Below, piece after piece: positions 55,451 to 64,000 of a stretch of 64,000 nucleotides of DNA (the first letter of the stretch is position 1; each line of letters begins with the position of its first letter). The stretch spans positions 98,608,657 to 98,672,656 of the forward strand of contig NC_134463.1 in the NCBI RefSeq assembly GCF_047948215.1, in the 5' to 3' direction. Made by a program: the position numbers and the translations under genes. The notes under the pieces are model-generated. The model worked only from the letters and a program-made list of their open reading frames with translations, ran no database searches and was not told the DNA's origin. Origin of the DNA: Lycorma delicatula. Taxonomy: Eukaryota > Arthropoda > Insecta > Hemiptera > Fulgoridae.

Positions 55451-58214
55451 TAATTTTTTCGCCCGAATAAATAAAAAAAATCATTTCGAGCTTAACTTGT
55501 TTTCATAACATTTATTTACATACTATTTTCATTTTATATTTTAGTAATATAAAATCTCGTTTTTTATTAGGATTCAATTTTATAATGCTTTTTATTTTTA
55601 TTTATTTTTAACCTGAATTTTCATATATATCAATGAATTACTCTTAATTATTTCTTCCAAGACATTTCAATTTTCAGCTAAAATATCATTACCGAATTTT
55701 TAAATTTATTTATTTATATTTGTTCCTTTCGTATTACTAGAATCTGGTATTTATTTAATTTTACTATATCTGTCTTGTAACCGTGATATACCTTCCCCGT
55801 ATTTTTTTTTATTTTAATAGTATATCTTTCCCGTTTTTTACCTTTTTTATAACCGTTTGATTTTTGTATAACTGCAAATAAATTTATTGTAATTAAAATA
55901 TTATTTTCTTAAATTTTAAACATCCGTTTCTAAGTTATCAAAAACCTTTTCAAAGATGAAATGCTGCCGTTTAACTAACCAAGCTGTTTTCAATATTTAT
56001 CTGATGGTTAAAATTATTTTTCATTTGGTGCTGTATCTAAATTATTATTAAATTGTATTTAAGATATAAAGACTTAAATTTGAATTATTATATACGTTTT
56101 GTTTTTAATCTATAAAAGATGCTAAATTCTGATGATGCCCCTGTTATAATATTATTTTAAATTATGAATTTTATTTATATATTATGCATAATCTCTTTTA
56201 ACATATTTTATTTTTGGCTGTATTGTGGTTTTTTTTTTATGAATATTAATATATTTTTTATTTTAAATCAATCGGCTACTGATTTTAATATTTATTACTG
56301 TTTTGATTAAGCTATATAACAACCGCATTTAAAATTCTAATATCGTATTATGTTGAATAAATATTTGATTTTAATTGGAAAACAAATAAATTAATTAAAA
56401 ATTCAAAAAATTATATTACAGATAACACGGTTTTTTGTTTTACATGTACTCAACGAGAGATTAGAATGGATTTATAGAAGATAAAATACTTTATGGTTTA
56501 TTATGAAAACGCGATTAAAATAAATATTAAAATCAAAATATAATATAATGCAAAAATATAGAATAGGGTTTGTTTCAGTATATATTTATCGGAACGAAAG
56601 GATGAGCGAATTCGGTCATGTTGTCATAATAAAACAGCTAATTACAATCGAATGGAAATTCAGATCTAACTTGCTGCCGTATTGTAACACCACTTTGTTA
56701 TCAATTTGCATACATATTATTATTGTATATACATATATGCCTATTATATTCCTATATGTTTTGTCAACACCACATGTTCCTTCCATATGCTTAATTAAAA
56801 CATGAATTGTTAAATACTATAACATCCGTGACATGAATGCCGGTCTTCGACTTGTATAAGAAGTTGTATTATACATCCCTTATTGTTATTTTATTTTATA
56901 CGGTTTTATTTTTAATTTATAAAAAAATTGTTTTACCTACTGGTAAAAACAAGAAATTATCTTCATTTGTGTTTTTCGACGTTTAGAGATCTAACAAGTT
57001 TTAAATGTTACTGTAAAAGTACGTAATCATGATTTATACTTATCCAATCGTTTTAGCTTCTTAGGCTATCTGTAACAATGTATCGTGGAAAAGTTTAAAA
57101 ATGAAATAAAACATTTGATAACACAGTTTTTTTATTAAAAATGGAAGCGGAATGAAAAATCATTATATTTTCAGAGTGACTGATTTAAAGAAACTTTAAT
57201 CTTTCAAGGTTTTTTTTAATTACTAAAAAATAGTTTGATGAAATATACCGCTGACTATGTACACCATACAACAATTTTTGGAAAACATTACACTTTAATT
57301 AAAGTATATCTGTAAAAAATTAATTTTTATAATTTTACATTAAAGTTTGCGAACGATTTTATTATTATAATTGTTCTTTTAGCTCTACATATGATGAATA
57401 GCTCTATGTATGAAAACCTTTTAAACCGAAGGGAAGTAATAAGCGTACAAAAAACCATGCGTTCAATTTTAAGATATGAGTTGATTTTAAAAAAAAATTA
57501 TATGTGCTTTCTTTATATATATTTGTAAATAACAAATTTATTTGCTGTAATATATTTTTCTTTAAAATAACTGAAGAACATCGAAATTAGTTTTCCCACC
57601 TCTTTAACGAATTTGGAAAATAAAATAATATGATGAATTTGAAAAGAAATATTTGAACAAAATTTGAAAAAAATACTTAATTTCGTAGATAAAAGGCCAA
57701 AAGCAGTGCAGTACACATACAGCATACATATGTTTTTTGTTCTAAATGAACTAATTGGACCTTAAAACATAAACATTAACAAAATTCCTCTAAATTACCC
57801 TGTTTGTAACATTGTCACCGTACATTCCCTTTAATGTTATTATTTTAGTAGTTTTAAAACTTAGAGAAATAGATTTTGTTATTAATGGGGCATCACCAAT
57901 CTTGTTATGTTTAAATCTTATATATTTCTTGATCTTATGTCGTATCGTCCAGTATTGTTTACCGGATACAAATTTAAACAATTGAATTTAAAAAAATTGT
58001 TAATTTGGTAATTGTTTCAGTTTCTAAAATGTTTAATCGAAACAGTTTTGTAATTATTTACTCGCTAAAAATTATCGTACTAAAATCTTTAGAACGAAAA
58101 AATAAAAAAATATAAAGATTTAACCTTTTCTGTTTAAAATGAAGAATTTTCTCGATTTTTACCTAGATAATAAGTACGATTTGCCAAATGAATGAACATC
58201 TAATAGTTCAAATA
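55451..58214. other. A+T-rich DNA, no recognised gene
   Basis: About 2.8 kb of A+T-rich, non-coding sequence. Open frames such as 56548-56805 are rich in I, Y and N and show no family resemblance. Confidence 0.6.
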
Positions 58215-59019
58215 TTGGTTGAGAAGAAAGTAATTTCGGTTTCCTAGTCTGAAATAAAATTCAATTTTTTATACAAAGAATGAAATTTAATCGATTATAT
58301 ATTTTCTATTTTTTCCAGTAAATTTTTGCCATCTTCTGGTAACTTTATGATTCTACGCTCATAGAACTTCTGGTCCTTATCAACAAAAAACTGAACCGAG
58401 TACGATTTCAGGTTATCATTAGTGAAAGTTTTACCAATCAAGAAGTTTTGCAAATATCAAAATAAGTGGTAATCTGACAGTACAAGATCGGAGCTGTGTA
58501 AGGCATTACTTCTCGACCAAACTCAAATAATTTTCGACGAATTATCAAAGATGTACGAGATCTTGCACCGTCTTGGTGGAACACGATTCCTTTGTGATTT
58601 ACTAATTCTGGTCGTTTTTATTTGATTACTTCCTCCAATTTCATTAGGTGTTTACAGTAAACATCTGAATTAATCCTTTGGTACTTTGGAAGAAGCTCAA
58701 AATACACAATATCTTTTTGTAATCGCACAAAATTGACAGCATGAATTTTTTTATGCAATTCAGTTTTTGATGTGGCGATGTGTCGGTTCATCACGCATGG
58801 ACCACGATCATTTTCGACTTATATTATTCTATTAGTTATGATTCATTTAAAAAATGGTCGATTTCACTACGTTTGAGATGCATATGGCAAATCGTTGTGT
58901 TAAGAGAATTTCTTTCAATTCATTCGGAACCCAAATATCGAGCTTCTTAACAAGTCTATTTTAATTTTTAATTGTTGTTTGTGATACATTTAACCTCTCT
59001 TCAATCTCTCCAACAGTTA

Positions 59020-60306
59020 CGAGGTGTGTGAAAAAAGTAATGAGACTGACTGACTTTTTACTTACCAAAATTTTTATTTTTTTCAAACAATATTATCTCA
59101 TTCAAAGTAGTTCCCTTAGGCAGCTATGCACCAGCGGAGTCGTTGTTCCCACTCCTGGTAGCAGCGCTGGAAAGATTGATCAAGTCTTTTGAATGTTCTC
59201 CAGAGTTCCAAAATGACGTCCTTTTAATACATGTTTCAATTTCGGGAAAAGGAAAAAGTCACAAGGACTCAAATCAGGTGAATAAGGGGGTTGAGGATTC
59301 GTAGGAATGCGTCTTAAGGTCAAAAATTCCCCCATGGAAATGGCCGTGTGACACGGGGCATTGTCATGATAAAGCATCCACTTGTCTAATGTCTGGTCTC
59401 ACGCGAATCACTTTTCCTGAGCCTTTCAATGACACCTTTGTAAAACACTTGGTTGACAGTTTGTCTTGGAGGAACAAACTCTTTATACACGACACACCTA
59501 CTGTCAAAAAAGCAAATCGGCATGGCTTTGATCTTTGATTTGCTTATTCGACATTTTTTCGGTCGAGGAAATGACGGAGTGTGCCACTCTTCGCTTTGCC
59601 GCTTTGTTTCAGGATCGTACTCAAATATCCAGGATTCATCACCTGTGATCACACGATTGAAGAATTCTTGGTCATTATCAATCCTCTCAAGAAGATCAAC
59701 TTACACGTTTCTTCGATTGTCCTTCTGTTCCGTTGTGAGGTTTTTCGGCACCAATTTCGCACAACTCTTTCGCACGTCCAAATCGTCTGTCAAAATGTTA
59801 TGTACGGTGAAAGCGTTTAAGTTTAACTCTTCACTCATCACCCTTATTGTTAAACGACGATCTGATCTCACAAGAACCCTCACACGCTCAACGTTTTCGT
59901 CAGATTTTGAAGTTGAAGATCTCCCTGAGCGAAGTTGATCTTCTACGTGTTCTCGGCTTTCCAAAAATGATTTGTGCTAACGGAAAACTTGTGATCTTGA
60001 TAAGCAATGCTCCCCATAGGCCTTTTTAAACTTTTCAAAGATCACACTCGCGGATTCCCAAAGTGTAACACAAAACTTGATCGCACAACGTCGCTCTAAA
60101 TTCCGATGCACCATTTTCGTTACGCACAGCAAAAACACATCTTCACTGATGGTGCTGTCAAAAATAATGTGTTGGCTGAACGGAGTTGAAACTCGTACTG
60201 AGCATGTGGAAGGGATGAACAAACCGGTCTAGTACAGACCGGTAGACACAGCGTTACCAGATCGCTCGGAGTGTTACCAATCTCATTACTTTTCCCATAC
60301 ACCTCG
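59020..60306 (-). mobile_element. Inner mariner transposon, inserted in another mariner
   Basis: This is a 1287-bp element. The left end CGAGGTGTGTGAAAAAAGTA and the reverse complement of the right end, CGAGGTGTATGGGAAAAGTA, agree over about 26 bp with three differences. TA flanks it exactly at 59018-59019 and 60307-60308, the duplicated target site. The target lies within the HTH coding region of the outer transposase. Both transposases are on the minus strand. Confidence 0.93.
59098..60114 (-). pseudogene. Mariner DD34D transposase of the inner element
   Basis: The start ATG is at 60114 (MVHRNLERRCAIKFCVTLWE). The HTH domain follows (KFKKAYGEHCLSRSQVFR). A stop replaces the Trp before HKSFLESREHVEDQLRSGRS, which carries the GR(P/S) linker. 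Then NLNAFTVHNILTDDLDVRKS is followed by a second in-frame stop after NRRNV. The first catalytic Asp is in ITGDESWIFEYDPETKRQS (Asp codon 59638-59640). A frameshift near 59380 precedes the second Asp in MLYHDNAPCHTAIS (59363-59365) and the third in SPDLSPCDFFLF (59258-59260), exactly 34 residues apart. A further shift and a premature TAA (59116-59118) lie close to the original end near 59098. All three Asp are retained. Confidence 0.92.
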
Positions 60307-60724
60307 TATATGACGATCTGATTCAATTAGGGCTTTGAATTTGTTATCCTTCAGTAGGTCGACAGGAACGTCGATCATCTTTGAGTGGAAAAATTCAGAA
60401 CAGAATTTTTTAAACCAACTGTGCGTCACGTTGTTCAAGCATTCAACACGAAGACTTTACACCTTTTGTGAACTTCGGTAGTTCTCTAGTCTTTATGGAA
60501 ATAATAAAGTAAATATATCTGATACGCTCGGTTTTACACTCCATGTTACAGTTGACCATAAATTATCAGTTACAATCAAAATTACGCGCAATTCGCTTCT
60601 AAAGAATTCTAAAATTGACAGCTATCTGATACTAATAGAAAAAATAACACTGACAGTCGTCCTTCAAAACAAACATAAAGCTATCTATTTGTGAAAACCG
60701 AAATTAGTCTCTTGCCAACCCCAA

Positions 60725-61739
60725 TGCATAATAATAAATTGTTTGACATATCATAAAACAACGTTCGTTTCCGGTAACCACCTTATTTTTAGTAAACTAC
60801 AGAATCCTGCTCGAAGATAGCAGTGTTATGCGGATAAACGGTTTGTGTAAGCGTAATATTTGTTTTTTCTATAATTGTAAGTAATTTAGCGTAATTTAAT
60901 GAAATAACAAAATTTATAGTGTAATATTTAACGCAATAAAACTGATCGGCAACTAATGATGCGGCTGAAAATTTAACCAATTCTGTTTTATATTCTATAA
61001 AACGTAAGCAACTAACAGTTACGCGTAAATGTTACTAAAAACACATGGAATTGTGCCAAATGGGCTTCTATGAAATACACTTGATGTAGAAGACCTGGAG
61101 ACCTGTGTATCAGTGTTTCATAGCGTATTTCCTTATCTCATTAAACAATAGAATACGATTTGGATTATTATCCCAAACTAAATTATTTTAATTCTTTTTT
61201 AAATTTATTTTATATTTGTGTAATCATTTACGAATAAAAATGTTTTTATTGTTATCGTCATGGTTATCAAATGGTAATACTTTTTATATTTCTATACTCG
61301 TCAGTTTTTGTTTTAATATTTTTTTTTTTTTTACGCCACCGGATCCATATATTGTACTTCAAAAGAAAAAAACATTTTATTATGAGTATTAGCTGACATA
61401 TAAATCAATAACATGTAATCTCTTTCAGGAAATTATGAAAAAAGTTACCTAATACATCAAGAGAATATAGAGTAGAAAAAAAATTACACTCTATATAAAA
61501 ATATTCACCGATTAATTTTTACATATAAGGTTATTACATAAATCTTTTATTCTTTTACACAATAAACATCAGGTATATAATGTCAAGTTATAATACAGAT
61601 CAGATCAGAAAGAAGATGATATGCTACTGCACAGATAAAACAAGGAGTTTCCCCCGTATTTGGCCGGAAGGTTCAAGGGGAACCGTGGTAAAATCTTGTT
61701 CAAAGCTAATCATAATAAATGATTAGTTAGAAAATTTTT
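60725..61739. other. A+T-rich DNA, no recognised gene
   Basis: No gene or repeat family is supported. It includes a T-rich run near 61316-61332. Confidence 0.55.
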
Positions 61740-62170
61740 TTTTGTCTTCAGTCATTTTACTGGTTTGATGCAGATCTCCAAGATTTCCTATCTAGTTCCA
61801 GTCGTTTCATTTCGGTATACCCACTACATCCTACATCCCTAATAATTTGTTTAACATATTCCAAACGTTGCTTGCCTGCACAATTTTTCCTTCTACTTGT
61901 CCCTCAAATATTAAAGCGACTATTCCAGGATGCCTTAATATGTGGACTAAAGTCTGTCTCTTCTTTTAGCTATATTTTTCCAAACGCTTCTTTCTTCATC
62001 TATTTGCCGCAACACCTCTTCATTTATAATTTTATCCACTCGTCTGATTTTTACATTCTCGTGCAGCACAACATTTTAAAATCTTTTCTTCTCAGGTACT
62101 CCGATCGTCCAAGTTTCACTTTCATATAAAACTACGCTCCAAACCTATACTTTTAAAAATGTTTTATATA
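61740..62170 (-). pseudogene. LINE C-terminal fragment, minus-strand relative of 24607-24975
   Basis: On the minus strand, with a few shifts, it reads HILRHPGIVALIFEGQVEGK, RLEYVKQIIRDVGCSGYTEM and KRLELDRKSWRSASNQ, close to the frame at 24607-24966. Upstream are broken matches to the 'EKILKCC...' and 'RGVAANR' segment. Only the last part of the polyprotein remains. The 3' end lies near 61740 and is followed on that side by A-rich (here T-rich) sequence. It shares the same truncation style as its relative but is more decayed. Confidence 0.82.
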
Positions 62171-62969
62171 AAAATTAGAAACGATTAAAATCCATATTAA
62201 TTATTTAAAATAGAAACAGATTAAGTATTGTTAAAAGTATGTACGTGGTGATACTTAACATAAAACATAATGACAAAATAATTCGCATTTCAGAAGACGT
62301 TAATGGAACTTACTTGAACGCATACTTATGTGAAGATTGAACAGTATGGATATAATGGCGATTTTTTTAAAACTTTTTAATTCGCAGTATTATTTAAAGA
62401 TTTAACGACAGAAGAGTAATAAATATCGTTTCTGTAAAAGAAAGTTGTTTAATTGTGTTTTAAATAAATCTGTGGAAGGTTTTTTAATTTTTTCTGCAAC
62501 ATATTAAAATGACAACGGAAGAGTAATAAGATCCTTTCTTCATTTTTTTTCATTAGTTACACGAAAACAATCCTTTTTTCTGGTTTCATACAATTGATAT
62601 TGATGACATTTAAGAATAGACAACATTTTTTTAAACAAAGATTGCATGAATTAAATATAATCACAAGATTAAGTTAACATTTTAATTTTCTTAAAATGGT
62701 TATTTAAACTATATATTTAATTATAAGGGTTGAAAGTTACATAATTTGCCTTCCGCAGCTGTCTCCTAATTTTCTTGTAAGAATATATTTTTACACAACT
62801 GCCTGAAAAGGAGCGTAATTTAGGGTGTATATATTTATGATTGTTCCAACGCAACAGCTCAACGGCTGATCCGATTTAGATGTATGACCCCGAGCTGGAA
62901 TCCTTAACTTACCGGGAGTGTCGTAGGATATATAAAAAAAAATTTTATATATATATATATATATACATA
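62171..62969. other. A+T-rich DNA with a (TA)n run
   Basis: No gene is supported. A short TA microsatellite lies at about 62946-62965, immediately before the mariner-like element. Mariners insert at TA, so the site fits. Confidence 0.6.
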
Positions 62970-64000
62970 CAGAGTGAGCAACATAAAACCGAACCCATAA
63001 TGAAACCGCTATCCAACACAATTTATGAAACAGTCTCACACAACTAGCGCGACTAGTGGATGTATACGTTACTACTGATTGTTACTGCCGTTTTTCAGGT
63101 GTTTATGTGTCAATGTACTATGCGTTTTGTTGCAGTGCAGTATTGTGAGTGCAGTTGTGTTTGTGTAAAATGCCTTATTCAATCCAGGGAGGATAGCTAC
63201 ATTTGAGGCCTACATTCGTTCTGGATTGTTTAAAGAATCACATCAAGTATCGTAGAAAACTCTCCGAATGCCTATATCCCGGCGAAGAGTAGCATACACG
63301 ATTTAGTTAAAAAAATGGCGTACAACAGGTTCGGTTTCAAATGCAAAACGAAATAGGCAACCTTCCGTTAAGACTCCACAGGCCATTACCGATATTGAAA
63401 GGAAAATTACAGCCGGTTCAAAAAATCACTACGCAAGTTATCCAAAAAATCTGATGTTAAATACACATCTTGTAAAATTCTTCACGAATTAAAATTGAAA
63501 CCGTACTGCGTTACAAATGTACAACAACTGAAGGAGACAGACAAACCGAAACGACTTGATTATTGTAACTGGCTTCTCGAAAACGTTGGTGGACAGATAG
63601 ACCCGATGTCGTATTTCATGTCAGACGAGGCATGGACTCGTTTATCCGACCATGGTTTCATTTAACCGAGGCACAGCAACGTGTCACACATGAAACGTTT
63701 CACTGATTCGCGTTCATGCAGCTTTCACAATAAACGAGTTCTCAGAAGAGAACGATGGCCTCCACCGAGTTGTCCCCAAGTCCTCGAGTTGGACTCCCCA
63801 AAGTTGTCTACTAGCGACTTTTTTCTTTGGAAGTCAGACGACTCTCAATTTGATCAGTCGAGCACAAAAATGAATCGATGCCCAGGGTGATCGTTTTGAA
63901 TATCTTTTGTAAGGATAAAGTAAGTAAATGCAACATATAAATCACGTTTTATGTTTTTCTTATTTAATTTATCCATATCATTCGTAAAATTTCATTCCAG
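62970..64000 (+). mobile_element. Mariner-like element at the right window edge
   Basis: The left end CAGAGTGAGCAACATAAAAC begins directly after TA (62968-62969). A matching right inverted repeat was not found before 64000, so the element is either cut by the window edge or truncated. The transposase remains occupy 63170-63912. Confidence 0.7.
63170..63912 (+). pseudogene. Mariner-like transposase pseudogene (HTH of the DUF4817 type)
   Basis: The ATG at 63170 gives MPYSIQ followed by decayed HTH sequence (FEAYIRSGLFKESHQ-like in shifted frames). Then come 'SNAKRNRQPSVKTPQAITDI', 'IERKITA', KYTSCKILHELKLKPYCVT and VQQLKETDKPKRLDYCNWLL. ENVGGQIDPMSYFMSDEAWT holds the first catalytic Asp (about 63624-63626). 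The second acidic motif is not found: from SDEAW the sequence passes almost directly to PSCPQVLELDSP, TSDFFLW (third Asp region) and a final DAQGDRFEYLL with stop TAA at 63910-63912. A deletion of several hundred bases therefore removed the middle of the catalytic domain. It is dead. It resembles the 7.6 kb family but is a different member. Confidence 0.8.

Larger units (their letters stand above)
58295..60470 (-). pseudogene. Mariner (DD34D-type) transposase of the outer element, split by insertion
   Basis: The N-terminal HTH part lies right of the inner element: WFKKFCSEFFHSKMIDVPVD and NKFKALIESDRH (about 60420-60315). It continues left of the inner element with VGEIEERLNVSQTTIKN and KKLDIWVPNELKEILLTQRF (59015-58900), the conserved segment before the catalytic domain. 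Then come the second acidic motif, VFHQDGARSRTS (about 58570-58535), and the C-terminal FFVDKDQKFYERRIIKLPED, ending at a stop near 58295. The first Asp block (58860-58700) is poorly preserved. This is the arrangement of mariner-family transposases; the insertion plus many stops and shifts make it dead. Confidence 0.85.
58215..60724 (-). mobile_element. Mariner transposon interrupted by a second mariner (outer element)
   Basis: The left end TTGGTTGAGAAGAAAGTAAT (58215-) and the reverse complement of the right end, TTGGGGTTGGCAAGAGACTA (from 60724), continue into a shared AATTTCGGTTT. TA precedes the left end (58213-58214); TG stands at the right where TA is expected. Subtracting the inner element (59020-60306) and one TA leaves about 1.22 kb, a normal mariner length. 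The coding remains read across the insertion in one direction. Confidence 0.88.

Noticed and set aside
59453..59938. 161-codon open frame on the plus strand
   Set aside because: It is the antisense of the inner mariner transposase, whose motifs are clear on the minus strand.
1..64000. CRISPR arrays, operons, bacterial promoters or integrases
   Set aside because: No regularly spaced repeats or bacterial genes are present; the window is eukaryotic.
1..64000. LTR retrotransposons or endogenous viral sequences
   Set aside because: No protease, integrase or LTR pair was recognised. All reverse-transcriptase motifs are of the non-LTR type.

Overview
The window looks like intergenic DNA from a large, strongly A+T-rich animal genome, most likely an insect. 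The mix of mariner-type DNA transposons, Jockey-, R1- and RTE-like LINE debris, tRNA-derived SINEs and microsatellites supports this. From memory only, the SINE at 20955-21248 and the ~650 bp repeat (three long copies plus a tail) look like repeats of planthopper-type Hemiptera; that is an unverified inference. I found no host protein gene, tRNA, rRNA or CRISPR array. Every recognisable coding stretch is a decayed transposable element.

Layout. 1-6.7 kb is A+T-rich DNA with a compact hairpin (2372-2448), a GC-rich block (2800-2985) and an antisense SINE (3715-3906). 6.7-13.2 kb holds a LINE 3' end, a mariner-like element (7620-8852), a PRE_C2HC/zinc-knuckle LINE ORF1 relic and another LINE C-terminus ending in a compound microsatellite. 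16.6-20.3 kb is a cluster: a non-coding element with long terminal inverted repeats (16657-17766), a nearly complete mariner with clean ends (17789-19114), a fragment related to the long-TIR element, and an antisense copy of the ~650 bp repeat. 20.9-28.4 kb has a SINE, a LINE tail, a second long-TIR element carrying transposase remains (25036-26836) and an R1-like LINE tail. 30-41 kb has a truncated mariner relic, two more pieces of the ~650 bp repeat, a Jockey-type LINE (minus strand) and a large imperfect inverted repeat (39885-40735). 43-53.5 kb is mainly LINE debris (Jockey RT, RNase H plus zinc finger, RTE-like C-terminus, another RT) and a rearranged SINE. 54.6-64 kb has a SINE relic, another ~650 bp repeat copy, a mariner inserted inside an older mariner (58215-60724), a LINE tail and a further mariner-like relic at the right edge.

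The parts worth a second look are the related long-TIR elements, whose outer ends differ while their inner TIR sequence is shared; the ~650 bp repeat with no recognisable ends or coding; the nested mariners; the foldback structure at 40 kb; and several near-perfect hairpins with very short loops. No new enzyme system or operon-like unit was seen. All coordinates for decayed elements are approximate, and no database search could be run.
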